The translations under genes and the position numbers were made by a program. Below are positions 1 to 8,003 of a stretch of 64,000 bases of DNA, in pieces (the stretch's first letter is position 1; the number at the start of each line of letters is the position of its first letter). Under the pieces are notes generated by a model. It was not told where the DNA came from. It made no database searches and saw only the letters and a list, made by a program, of their open reading frames with translations. The DNA is from a bacterium. Its GTDB lineage: Bacteria > Vulcanimicrobiota > JABDET01. The stretch is from assembly GCA_021800275.1 (NCBI GenBank), contig JAJYZB010000006.1, forward strand, positions 86,192 to 150,191. Reading direction: 5' to 3'.

Positions 1-558
1 GGCGCGGGAACGACCATTTTACTCCCATTTTTCATGCTGAGGTCAAAGTCAAAAAGAATTCGAATTCTGGCTAAAGTCAGTTTATTTCCCTGTTTTTTTA
101 ATGTTAATGAGACTTTAATCTATTTTTTGCCACTGGTGGCTAATCTGGAATTAGCGATTCCTTTTTTCTTGGGACCTTTGTTTACTGTTATCTCTACTTA
201 TTATGCCATTAAATTGGGGTTAATGCCTAATTTTTCTTATTTTATTCCTGGAGTTTACTATCTGCCTTCTCCACTGCTTGGAATTGTGGCTACCACTCCC
301 GGATTTTTTTTCCCAAAATCTTTGTTGGGGATTAAGCGCCTTATTGATCTGGTTGCCGCTTCTGGTTCCTGGAAAAGCGGCATCGCAGCTTTGGTTCAAA
401 TAGCTATTTTAGGACTACTCTATTATCCTTTTTATAAAGCTTTTGAGAGACATGTTATTGAACAAGAAAAAGAAAGTGAGGAAAAGGAGAGGGTGGAGAA
501 AGATTTAAACTTTAACCTGTTGGATTCGAGATGGTCAGAGGAAACACAGCCCTCCTAG
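1..558 (+). CDS. PTS EIIC, lactose/cellobiose family (C-terminal part, 5' end off window)
   Basis: The reading frame is open from the first base, so the gene starts before the window. What remains matches the C-terminal part of cellobiose/lactose-type phosphotransferase permeases, which import a sugar while EIIB phosphorylates it. The start GAGTTILLPFFMLRSKSK fits the usual GGSGATL...SKSK stretch. The segment FFNVNETLIYFLPLVANLE corresponds to the family signature FNINEPIIFGLPIVLNP, followed by IPFFLGPL. Further hydrophobic segments and the YYPFYKAFE end are also typical. After that comes a charged tail rich in E and K. The last 28 bases overlap the next gene. The signature is degenerate (NET for NEP, IYFLP for IFGLP), so the sugar is uncertain. 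No EIIA or EIIB is visible here. Confidence 0.8.
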   Translation, partial: GAGTTILLPFFMLRSKSKRIRILAKVSLFPCFFNVNETLIYFLPLVANLELAIPFFLGPLFTVISTYYAIKLGLMPNFSYFIPGVYYLPSPLLGIVATTPGFFFPKSLLGIKRLIDLVAASGSWKSGIAALVQIAILGLLYYPFYKAFERHVIEQEKESEEKERVEKDLNFNLLDSRWSEETQPS

Positions 559-1790
559 AAAAAGAGTGGGGAATTCCCCAGCATCTCCTTGATCTGGCTG
601 TTTTGTGCGAGCAAGAAATACAGCCGCAGGTAGAGAAAATTCAGGCTGCTGCTGAAGAAAGATTGTTAAAAGTTTTAACCGCTTTTCGCTCAGCAGAATT
701 GAAAGAATTTCATTTGCAGGGATCTTCAGGTTATGGATATCATGATCTGGGCAGAGATGCTGCAGATAAGGTTTTTGCCCTCTGTTTTGGAGCCGAGGCA
801 GCTCTTGTTCGGCATCAATTTGTTTCGGGAACCCATGCTCTTAAAACAGCTCTGTTTGGATTACTCAGGCCTGGAGATGCGGTTTTGGCAGTTCCGAGCT
901 CTCCTTATGACACTCTCCATCCACTTTTTGGACTTCGGAAAACTGAAGGTTCTCTGCATGACTGGGGTATTTCAGTTCTGTACGCTGACCCTGGGGATAT
1001 TTTGCAGGGGAAAGTTGACTTGAATTCTAAAATCAAAGTAGGTTTTATTCAACGATCAAAGGGATATGTGTGGAGAGATTCAATTTCTGTTAAAACAATA
1101 AAAAATTTGATCGAATTTTTGAGAGAAAAACAGCCGGACATACAAATTGTTGTTGATAATTGTTATGGAGAGTTTGTTGAAGAAAAAGAGCCCAGTGAGG
1201 TTGGAGCAGATTTAATTGCTGGCTCTTTAATTAAGAATCCAGGGGGGGGCATGGCTTTAACAGGAGGGTATCTTGCAGGCCGATCTGAAGCGGTCGAGAA
1301 AGCAGCTTCTCAGTTTACAGCACCAGGACTGGGAAAAGCAGTTGGAGCAACCATGGGAATGACGAGAGCAATCCTTATGGGAATTTTCTTGTCTCCGCGC
1401 ATGGTCGCTGAAACTTTAAAAACCGCTGTTTTTGCCAGCAGCCTTTTTAAAGCATTAGGATATAGAGTTTTACCCGAATCCCATGCTGAAAGAACAGATA
1501 TCATTCAAGCCATTGAATTAAAGTCGCCGGGGAAAGTGCTGGCATTTGCAAAAGGGCTTCAAAGTGCAGGTCCTCTAGACCATGTTTCGATCCCTGAGGA
1601 TTCTCCAATGGCAGGGTATCAGGATAGGATTCTGATGGCAGGTGGGTCCTTTGTGCAGGGGGGAAGTTTAGAATTGTCCTGTGATGCCCCTATGCGCCCG
1701 CCTTATGCTGTTTATCTGCAGGGAGGACTTTTTTCTGCTCACGGAATTTTAGGAGTTTTACGAGCTGCAAAAGAAGTGCTGTCAGTCTAG
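531..1790 (+). CDS. Methionine gamma-lyase family PLP enzyme (YnbB / aluminium-resistance type)
   Basis: The 419-residue protein is full length for the YnbB-like family of fold-type I PLP enzymes, annotated as methionine gamma-lyase family or aluminium resistance protein. Typical landmarks are SSGYGYHDLGRD near residue 66, FVSGTHALKTALFGLLRPGD near 97-116, VVDNCYGEF (D209 should contact the pyridine nitrogen) and GSLIKNPGGG with the expected PLP lysine K235. The ATG at 531 lies inside the end of the permease gene (28 bp overlap) with no clear ribosome site, so expression is probably coupled to that gene. The physiological substrate of this family is not well established. Carbon-sulfur lyase activity is a family-level guess. 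Confidence 0.9.
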   Translation: MVRGNTALLEKEWGIPQHLLDLAVLCEQEIQPQVEKIQAAAEERLLKVLTAFRSAELKEFHLQGSSGYGYHDLGRDAADKVFALCFGAEAALVRHQFVSGTHALKTALFGLLRPGDAVLAVPSSPYDTLHPLFGLRKTEGSLHDWGISVLYADPGDILQGKVDLNSKIKVGFIQRSKGYVWRDSISVKTIKNLIEFLREKQPDIQIVVDNCYGEFVEEKEPSEVGADLIAGSLIKNPGGGMALTGGYLAGRSEAVEKAASQFTAPGLGKAVGATMGMTRAILMGIFLSPRMVAETLKTAVFASSLFKALGYRVLPESHAERTDIIQAIELKSPGKVLAFAKGLQSAGPLDHVSIPEDSPMAGYQDRILMAGGSFVQGGSLELSCDAPMRPPYAVYLQGGLFSAHGILGVLRAAKEVLSV

Positions 1791-1891
1791 GAGTTAATAT
1801 TTTATTGGATCATTATTGAATTTTAAGAGATGTGAAAAGGGAATTCTCAATTTTCCCTGAATATCTATTTTTGTTCGCTTGAACATGAATC

Positions 1892-3673
1892 ATGATTGAA
1901 TATGAGTTAAAGATTTCTAACCCCGGATCTCATCTGGTTGACATCGCGGTAGTTGTTCGGGATTTTCAAACCGATAAACTTGATCTTATTCTTCCTTCCT
2001 GGTCCCCCGGTTCTTATTTGATTCGAGATTATGCTAAAAGTGTTGTAAAAACAGAAGCTTGCGATGAAAAAGGCAGAGTTTTGGAGTGTCGAAAAATGGC
2101 TAAAAATATATGGCGGTTAGAAGGGCTGAAATCTAACTACTGCCGTTTTGTCTATCAGGTTTACTGTTATGAAATTGGGACAAGTTCCAGTTTAGTGGAT
2201 GACCAACATGCCAGCCTTCATGGGCCTTCTCTTTTTGTTTATCCTGTGGGAATGGAAGAGTCTCCGTGTCAGCTCTCTCTTAAATTTCCTTCGACTTGGA
2301 CAGAGGTTTCAACAGGACTTGAGCCTGTTCCAGGTGCTGAGCAAATTTTTAAAACGGAGAGCTATCATCAATTGCTTGATTGTCCCATAGAGATTGGGAA
2401 TCATCAGGTTTTGAATTTTGAGGTTCAAGGAGTTCCTCACAGTATTGCTCTTTATGGGAAAGGAAATGTGGATGTCGAGAAATTAAAAAAGGATGTCCAG
2501 TCCATCGTGCGACAGGAATTACTTGTGTTTGACCATATTCCTTACAAACATTACACCTTTATTATCCAACTGCTTTCCCGAAGAGGGGGAGGATTAGAGC
2601 ATCAAAATTCCACGTTGATTCAGGTTAGTCGCTGGAAATTTTCTCCAGAGGAAGAGTATAGAAAAACACTTTCTCTGATTGCGCATGAGTTTTTCCATCT
2701 CTGGAATGTCAAAAGACTGGCTCCAAAACCACTGGTGCATTTCGATTATACAAAAGAAAATTATACGGATCTGCTGTGGGCTGCTGAAGGAATTACCAGT
2801 TATTATCAGGATTTGCTTCTTTTAAGATGCGGACTTTATACTCCTGCTCAGTATTTTGAAACCATTATGGATTTTTATAAAGAGTATTTGCAGAGTCCTG
2901 GCAGAGGAGTGCAGAGTCTCTGTGAATCCAGCTTTGATGCCTGGATAAAATTTTACAAGTTAAGACTTGAGGAATCTTTTCGAAATTTAACCATTTCTTA
3001 TTACAATAAAGGGGCTCTCATTGGATTAGCTCTCGATTTGCTGCTCCGCCATTCAACTGGAAACCGAATAACTCTTGATCAGGCGCTTCGTGAGCTGTAT
3101 CATCAGACTTATCTTAGCAGTTTTACGGGTTACACACTGCAAGACTTTAAAAATGTCTGTGAGAATCTATCAGGGAAGTCTTTTGAAGATTTCTTTGCGG
3201 ATCATATACAGGGTAGAAAAGAGCTTAATCTTGGAGAATACCTCAACCTGGCTGGATTGAAGTTGGTACCAAAAAATGATAAAACTTTAGGATCAGGATA
3301 TCTCGGGGTTGAATTGAGGAAGAACGAAAATCAAGCTGTTATCACATCGGTTTCATGGAACACTCCCGCTTTTGCAGCAGGGATCTCTCCTGGAGATGAA
3401 ATTGTGGCGTGGGACGGACATCGAGTGTTTGCGCATACCTTGCCTGAAAGGATAAAAGAGGCAAAACCAGGGAGTGAACATCATGTTAGCCTTTTTCGGG
3501 ACGAGGAATGGAGAGAGGTTAAAGTTTCAGTTGGAGAAAAGCCAGCAGAATGGAGGATCTGTAGAGTTGAGAATCCTGGTACAGAGGCTGTTGATCTTTT
3601 AAAATCCTGGATAGGAACAACTGAACTCAATGAAGAAAAGAAACATCCTGATACAGTTGCTGCCGTACAATGA
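1892..3673 (+). CDS. M61-family metallopeptidase with PDZ domain (glycyl aminopeptidase type)
   Basis: The 593-residue protein has the M61 layout: an N-terminal beta domain (about 1-170), a thermolysin-like catalytic domain with the zinc motif HEFFH at H265-E266-H269 followed by LWNVKR, and a third zinc ligand in the WAAEGITSYY motif (E299). A PDZ domain follows at about 460-550 (GYLGVEL...VSWNTPAFAAGISPGDEIVAW). Family members are aminopeptidases preferring glycine or alanine. No signal peptide is visible, so it is probably cytoplasmic. The ATG at 1892 has no convincing Shine-Dalgarno sequence, but the protein start matches the family. Its stop overlaps the next start as ATGA, so the two are probably translated together. 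Confidence 0.93.
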   Translation: MIEYELKISNPGSHLVDIAVVVRDFQTDKLDLILPSWSPGSYLIRDYAKSVVKTEACDEKGRVLECRKMAKNIWRLEGLKSNYCRFVYQVYCYEIGTSSSLVDDQHASLHGPSLFVYPVGMEESPCQLSLKFPSTWTEVSTGLEPVPGAEQIFKTESYHQLLDCPIEIGNHQVLNFEVQGVPHSIALYGKGNVDVEKLKKDVQSIVRQELLVFDHIPYKHYTFIIQLLSRRGGGLEHQNSTLIQVSRWKFSPEEEYRKTLSLIAHEFFHLWNVKRLAPKPLVHFDYTKENYTDLLWAAEGITSYYQDLLLLRCGLYTPAQYFETIMDFYKEYLQSPGRGVQSLCESSFDAWIKFYKLRLEESFRNLTISYYNKGALIGLALDLLLRHSTGNRITLDQALRELYHQTYLSSFTGYTLQDFKNVCENLSGKSFEDFFADHIQGRKELNLGEYLNLAGLKLVPKNDKTLGSGYLGVELRKNENQAVITSVSWNTPAFAAGISPGDEIVAWDGHRVFAHTLPERIKEAKPGSEHHVSLFRDEEWREVKVSVGEKPAEWRICRVENPGTEAVDLLKSWIGTTELNEEKKHPDTVAAVQ

Positions 3674-4218
3674 ATGTTTATATCCTTGAGAACGCTTTTT
3701 TTACGCTTTTAATGTCCTCCATAGAGGTCTATCCTAAAGAGTGTCTTGGACTGCTTGTCGGTTCAAAAGGACGAGAAAAGTTTGTGGTGAATCAAGCTGT
3801 GGTTTTCCAAACTGCAGAAAGAACAACCAATGAAGTTTTTTATCCCAGAAATAAGGTTTATAAAGAAATGGAGCGTTTTTTGAAGGAGTACATGCCTTAT
3901 TTAAGCACCCTTGGGGATTTCCATTCCCATCCTTACCGTAAATTGGAAAGGGATGGCTACAGACCCAGTGATGGGGATATCGAGTTAATGGAATATGCAA
4001 ACATTTATATTATCGTTCAGATTCATAAAAAGAGAAAAAGGATGATCTGGAATTACAATCCTTCTGAAAAAACAATTTCTGGAACGATTGGAGATAATTT
4101 TATTAAAATATCAGCCTGGACCAGGAGCCGGGATAATGAAACTCGATCCGAACAGGCGAATATTATCTGCAGACCTGCAGTTGGGCTCCTTGGAATTCCA
4201 GAATGGCTTTCTTCTTAA
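3670..4218 (+). CDS. JAMM/MPN-fold (Mov34/PAD-1-like) metalloprotease domain protein
   Basis: This 182-residue protein carries a JAMM zinc site: an early glutamate in YPKECLGLLVG (E24), HSH at H85/H87 and SDGD with S100 and D103. In most JAB proteins seven residues separate the second histidine from the serine. Here there are twelve (87 to 100), so the loop over the active site is longer. Bacterial JAMM proteins remove ubiquitin-like or sulfur-carrier tails or cleave small amides, but no ThiF/E1-like or carrier gene is nearby. The start overlaps the M61 peptidase stop by four bases, pairing two zinc hydrolases in one transcript. Substrate unknown. Confidence 0.82.
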   Translation: MNVYILENAFFTLLMSSIEVYPKECLGLLVGSKGREKFVVNQAVVFQTAERTTNEVFYPRNKVYKEMERFLKEYMPYLSTLGDFHSHPYRKLERDGYRPSDGDIELMEYANIYIIVQIHKKRKRMIWNYNPSEKTISGTIGDNFIKISAWTRSRDNETRSEQANIICRPAVGLLGIPEWLSS

Positions 4219-4238
4219 GCGACTTATTCTGCAGCTTT

Positions 4239-4410
4239 AGCATCTGGATCCACAATCCAGTATTCTTTGACTCCATACTTCTCATAAATCGTTTTTTTAG
4301 TGATGGTATCACGGTTTTTGTCTTTTGATGAAAGAATTTCAATAATTAAATCAGGAGCCCCCTGTACATTAGCTTCTGTTAAATAAATTACAGCAGTGAA
4401 AAATGCTCTG
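4239..4410 (-). pseudogene. Relic of a Uma2-family gene (internally deleted copy of 7375-7934)
   Basis: Bases 4239-4383 align without gaps to 7375-7519, an internal part of the intact Uma2 gene, at roughly 90% identity. On the minus strand they still read like the catalytic core (GAPDLIIEILSSKDK). At 4381 the match jumps to 7905-7934, upstream of the intact gene, with one mismatch in 30. The three bases AAA are shared by both blocks at the junction. About 385 bp, including the N-terminal coding part and the promoter, are therefore missing here. This is a dead copy formed by duplication and deletion. Nothing else is recognisable in 4219-4450. Confidence 0.85.
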
Positions 4411-4450
4411 ATTCACCGCAATCTATATAAAGCATGAAAAGGTGAAGCCG

Positions 4451-6259
4451 CTAGCGCGATGTAAAAGTTGGAACGACGTTGGGATTGTTTGGATTTCCAC
4501 TGATGGTTGCTCCTGACATTTTTGGAGCTGTTATCGTGGGAATTTTTACGAATTGATTCAATAAATTGTAAACCTGGGGCATTTTTTTTGTCACCACACT
4601 TTCTGCTGAAACAGGTTTGTCAAGGGTTAATTTTCCCTGGATTTGCTTCAAGTTTCCTCTTAATTCGAGATTTCCATTTCCAAGGCTGATCCCTTTATAG
4701 ATTAAGTTTAAGGCTCTTCCTTGAAATGAAAAATTAGGTGAATGGGTTAACCCTTGAATTTTGAGCGGACCGAGAAGTGTTCCTGTTAAGTTGGTTTTGC
4801 TGCTGCCTAGCAGGCGAAAAATTTCCTGGAAGGACTGCCCCTTGAATGTTCCATTCAATTGTATGGATTGGCTTTGAATATTTTCATTTCCATAGAGATT
4901 CAGAGGTGGGGAAAGAGAACTCAGGGTGAGCGGAGAAAAACTTGCCACAGGAGAATTCCATCTCATTTCTCCTGTTAAATTCGGCAGGGCTTTTTTCCCT
5001 AAAGTTCCGTTTGTGAAAGAAAATTGAATGCCCTGTGGGTGACTTCCAATCAGCAGCAGACTAACAAATAGATTTCCTGAAATCCCAGGAATTTCTTTTT
5101 GAAATGCGGGAACCTGTGAAACAGAGAGTGCGCTTTTTAGATGACCATTATATCCTGTTTTAGAAGGGGAGAACTCGGCATCAATTTTAGCGGTTCCAAT
5201 TTTCTCCCCAGAAACTATTAAATTTCTGCCTGTTCCCGAAAAATTAAAAGAAAAACCTCCTGGTTTTCCCTTAAGAGCACATTCTCCATAGAGATTTCCG
5301 TCCACTGACTGAACTTTCCCGTCGAAAAGTTGAAGCAGTTTTGAAATTTTTTCCCCGTTTAATTCTGAAACAAGATGTGCTCTTTTATCTGTCAAGTTTA
5401 CTGTTCCATGTATAAAAAGCGATTGATTTGAAACAGGAAAAAAGATTCTGCATTCTAAAAGATGAGGCCGCTGTTCAGTGATGGTGCCTTTAAGATCTTT
5501 GAGTTTTGTGTGGTTGAGGATAGTGGATGGAAACTGAAAAGAGAGGTTCGTCATCAAGGGATGCACTTTGACATAAAATTTTATGTTTCCTGTTACTTTT
5601 ATGGGCAGATTTGGAAAGGAACTCAAACTTAGATTTTTTGCGATTTCATTCAGAGAGACATTTGTAAGCGCGCCTTTTAATTTTATCGTTTTACTTCCTA
5701 TCATGCCTGAAAGTCTGTATTTTCCCCCTTTTAAAATCTGAAACTGCAAATCAACCTCTGCTTCTCCGTTTGCAAGATTTAAATTTCCGAATACTCCTTG
5801 AACATGGATCATTTTTCCATTAGAGAGACGATAAAACAAGGTTCCATTTGAAACAAATAGAGGAAGAACTTGGGCGCTGGAAGGGCTTTTCTTCAGTTTC
5901 TTTGAAATTTCGCTGAGTATTTTAGAATTCAAGTTAAAAATGGGAGAGTAAAGAGTTAAACTGTCAATTGAAGCTCGGCCGCTGAAAAGGATTTTTAAGA
6001 GATTGAACCCTGCCTGCAGTTCTTTAATTTTCAAAAAAACTTCCTTATTTTCGGAAATTTTCAGGTTTTTCAATTCTACTTTGCCATTCCATGAAAAATT
6101 TATTTTTTGTGCTTTTATTTGAAATCCAATCCTTTGAGAAACTTCACGCAAAACAACCTGGGGTTTAAGGATAGAATGAATTTTATAGGTGAGGACTGCA
6201 AGCAGTCCAAAAATCGCTATTAAAAAAAACAGGATAAGCGCGGTCTTTCTTTTACTCAT
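4451..6259 (-). CDS. AsmA-like envelope protein
   Basis: The protein has 602 residues with one N-terminal membrane anchor (about 7-27) and a long beta-rich periplasmic body. Recurrent stretches such as IKLKGALTNVSLNEIAKNL, VTGNIKFYVKVH and GTLLGPLKIQGLTHSPNFSF are typical of AsmA/TamB/DUF748-type bridge proteins, which are thought to carry lipids between membranes or influence outer-membrane assembly. The family call rests on architecture and repeat style, not on a single motif. It stands alone, with an AT-rich upstream region containing TATAAT on the minus strand near 6268-6280 and no clear ribosome site before the ATG. Confidence 0.65.
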   Translation of the reverse strand: MSKRKTALILFFLIAIFGLLAVLTYKIHSILKPQVVLREVSQRIGFQIKAQKINFSWNGKVELKNLKISENKEVFLKIKELQAGFNLLKILFSGRASIDSLTLYSPIFNLNSKILSEISKKLKKSPSSAQVLPLFVSNGTLFYRLSNGKMIHVQGVFGNLNLANGEAEVDLQFQILKGGKYRLSGMIGSKTIKLKGALTNVSLNEIAKNLSLSSFPNLPIKVTGNIKFYVKVHPLMTNLSFQFPSTILNHTKLKDLKGTITEQRPHLLECRIFFPVSNQSLFIHGTVNLTDKRAHLVSELNGEKISKLLQLFDGKVQSVDGNLYGECALKGKPGGFSFNFSGTGRNLIVSGEKIGTAKIDAEFSPSKTGYNGHLKSALSVSQVPAFQKEIPGISGNLFVSLLLIGSHPQGIQFSFTNGTLGKKALPNLTGEMRWNSPVASFSPLTLSSLSPPLNLYGNENIQSQSIQLNGTFKGQSFQEIFRLLGSSKTNLTGTLLGPLKIQGLTHSPNFSFQGRALNLIYKGISLGNGNLELRGNLKQIQGKLTLDKPVSAESVVTKKMPQVYNLLNQFVKIPTITAPKMSGATISGNPNNPNVVPTFTSR

Positions 6260-6360
6260 TATTTAAATTTTATATATTATATTATGAATTACCTTTAAGG
6301 TGCTGCAGTCAGAAGCTACCCACAGAAATTTCGAAATGCTGTCTGGCAGGGAAAAACCCA

Positions 6361-6391
6361 AACCCCCTTGATGAAACTCGTCAAGGGGGTT
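6361..6391 (-). terminator. Rho-independent terminator after the 11-mer repeat gene
   Basis: A perfect 11-bp inverted repeat (arms 6361-6371 and 6381-6391, nine-base loop) lies 28 bases beyond the stop of the repeat protein. On the minus strand it is followed by TTTGGGTTTTT, so it probably ends that transcript. It also sits ahead of the AsmA-like gene and would insulate it. Confidence 0.8.
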
Positions 6392-6418
6392 ATTTTGTGC
6401 AGATTTATTAAGGTCTGG

Positions 6419-7066
6419 TTAAGCGACTTGGGGCTGTCCAAACCCGCTCGGCAGAGCGCTTTGTATGATCTGTGTCATGACGCCAATCCCTCCCAATCCC
6501 CCATCGCAGGCATATTCGCCAATGTCAGCCGCATCTGTTGCAATAGCCCCACCATCACTCGCAAGCCCAGGGAGATCACCACTTAATCCATCTCCTACAG
6601 CGCTGAGCCAGTTCCCCGCAGAACTTAAAGCATCTCCTCCGTCACCGCCTATGGTCTCTCCAACACTGTCCATTCCCATTCCTACGATGCTTGCTCCATT
6701 TTCAATAGTACCTCCCCATGTATCCACGGCATTTCCTGCTGTGTTCAGTCCGCTGCTCACGGCGTTTCCTGCTGTGTTCAGTCCGCTGCTCACGGTATTT
6801 CCTGCTGTGTTCAGTCCGCCGCTCAGTGCATTTCCTGCTGTGTTCAGTCCGCTGCTCACGGTATTTCCTGCTGTGTTCAGTCCGCCGCTCACGGCATTTC
6901 CTGCTGTGTTCAGTCCGCTGCTCACGGTATTTCCTGCTGTGTTCAGTCCGCCGCTCAGTGCATTTCCTGCTGTGTTCAGTCCGCTGCTCAGTGCATTTCC
7001 TGCTGTGTTCAATCCGCTGGAAATTGATGATCCGATATTATTTAATGTGCTTCCTACTCCACCCAT
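6419..7066 (-). CDS. Low-complexity protein with nine 11-residue GLNTAGN repeats
   Basis: I do not recognise a family. After a short head (1-17), residues 18-116 are nine uninterrupted 11-residue units of the form GLNTAGN-A/T-L/V-S-G/S. A Gly/Asp/Ala-rich tail follows (WGGTIENGAS, then about 90 residues) containing one cysteine and ending in QSALPSGFGQPQVA. Eleven-residue periodicity is known from amphipathic helices of LEA, synuclein and perilipin-type proteins, but glycine and asparagine are high here, so a beta or disordered form is also possible. There is no signal peptide or membrane segment. A strong ribosome site (AAGGAGGAG, seven bases before ATG) and a strong terminator indicate a well-expressed single gene. 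Confidence 0.8.
   Translation of the reverse strand: MGGVGSTLNNIGSSISSGLNTAGNALSSGLNTAGNALSGGLNTAGNTVSSGLNTAGNAVSGGLNTAGNTVSSGLNTAGNALSGGLNTAGNTVSSGLNTAGNAVSSGLNTAGNAVDTWGGTIENGASIVGMGMDSVGETIGGDGGDALSSAGNWLSAVGDGLSGDLPGLASDGGAIATDAADIGEYACDGGLGGIGVMTQIIQSALPSGFGQPQVA
6719..7015 (-). repeat. Tandem array, nine units of 33 bp
   Basis: This is the DNA behind the nine 11-residue repeats. Units differ at few positions, mainly the codons for residues 8-11 of each unit, where A-L, T-V and A-V alternate with SS and SG. The near identity at third positions suggests recent unit duplication or continuing homogenisation. Confidence 0.95.
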
Positions 7067-7236
7067 TGTTTTCTCCTCCTTAATTCTGCTTCAATTTTTG
7101 CTGAATTCTAACTTTAGGATACCATCCTGCGGACGAAGAATATATCATAAAATCACTTAACACGTGAATAAAATGTTAAGGTTTTGTAAAAAAAATGTGA
7201 ACTTACTGGAAAAGAAGTAAAAATGAGTTTAATGTC

Positions 7237-7797
7237 TTATTTCACAGCTTTAAAAATTTCTTCCAGCATCAGGGAAAAACCTGGCAGAAAAGCTGATTTT
7301 AGTATCTGATTCCTGGTGTAGATTTCTCTCTTTTTGAAAACGTCCCCCTCCAAAATAAACACTGAAACCACTTCAGCATCCGGATCTACAACCCAGTACT
7401 CTTTGACTCCATACTTCTCATAAATCGCTTTTTTAGTGATGGTATCACGCTTTTTGTCTTTTGACGAAAGAATTTCAATAATTAAATCAGGAGCTCCCTG
7501 AACATTGGCTTCTGTTAAAAGTTCTTGTCTCTCCTTTGAAATGTAGAGAAGATCAGGCTGCACTATATTATGCGGCGACAGGACCACATCAAAAGGGGCA
7601 TCGTAAACCTCTCCTAAATGATGTTTTTCCACCCATTGGCAGAGTCGAAATTCTATTTCTCTTGAGATTCTTTGATGTTTTCTGAAAGGGGAGGGAGACA
7701 TTACAAGTTCTCCTTCCAGAATTTCTGCTCTGACCTCTTTTGGGAGTTGACAGTAGTCCTGATAAGTGTATTTCTTTTTTTCATAAATAAGAGCCAT
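7237..7797 (-). CDS. Uma2-family (DUF820) PD-(D/E)XK nuclease-like protein
   Basis: The 186-residue protein shows the Uma2 pattern: YTYQDYCQLPKEVRAEILEGELVMSPSP at the start, VQPDLLYIS with the first catalytic aspartate, APDLIIEILS with the second acidic residue, then KK and the closing YGVKEYWVVDP. Uma2 proteins have a restriction-endonuclease-like fold. They are very common in cyanobacteria and related environmental genomes, and their role is unsettled. I chose the ATG at 7797 (a GTG precedes it at 7800) because AAAGGAG lies 11-12 bases upstream. A TTGACA-17-TGTTAA promoter fits at 7820-7848 on the minus strand. A decayed copy lies at 4239-4410. Confidence 0.9.
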   Translation of the reverse strand: MALIYEKKKYTYQDYCQLPKEVRAEILEGELVMSPSPFRKHQRISREIEFRLCQWVEKHHLGEVYDAPFDVVLSPHNIVQPDLLYISKERQELLTEANVQGAPDLIIEILSSKDKKRDTITKKAIYEKYGVKEYWVVDPDAEVVSVFILEGDVFKKREIYTRNQILKSAFLPGFSLMLEEIFKAVK

Positions 7798-7819
7798 CAC
7801 AATTCATCTCCTTTACACT

Positions 7820-7852
7820 TTAACAGGCGCTGGTCAAAAATCTGTCAAAAAA
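7820..7852 (-). promoter_or_regulatory. Promoter of the Uma2 gene with 11-bp direct repeat
   Basis: On the minus strand TTGACA (7848-7843) and TGTTAA (7825-7820) are 17 bases apart, with the ribosome site following closely. The -35 box lies within two TGGTCA/CTGTCA half-sites (plus strand 7831-7836 and 7842-7847) spaced 11 bp apart. A 19-base core of this element, 7833-7851, recurs exactly at 56568-56586. The element lies in the divergent region of Uma2 and yebC and could serve either. Confidence 0.5.
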
Positions 7853-8003
7853 TTTCACTTTTATCACCTCTATCATATCATAAAAGAGAGGAAAACTCAA
7901 TGACAAATAAATTACAGCAGTGAAAAATGCGCTGACAAAGATTCTGTTTCTGCGGAAAGAAAGATTTCCATCATGGATGAAGAAAAGAAAGGGGAGGTGT
8001 TTT

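Noticed and set aside
6465..7160. Long plus-strand frames opposite the 11-mer repeat gene
   Set aside because: The repeat unit (33 bp) keeps several frames open by chance. The minus frame has the ribosome site and terminator.
7156..7180. CTTAACA/TGTTAAG inverted repeat upstream of the 11-mer repeat gene
   Set aside because: Seven-base arms in AT-rich DNA are not exceptional. No second copy with the same spacing was found, so it was not called an operator.
7900..7923. Seven-codon mini-ORF (MTNKLQQ) with a GAGAGG site before yebC
   Set aside because: It lies in the block duplicated at 4381-4410, where its ATG is missing. There is not enough evidence for a leader peptide.
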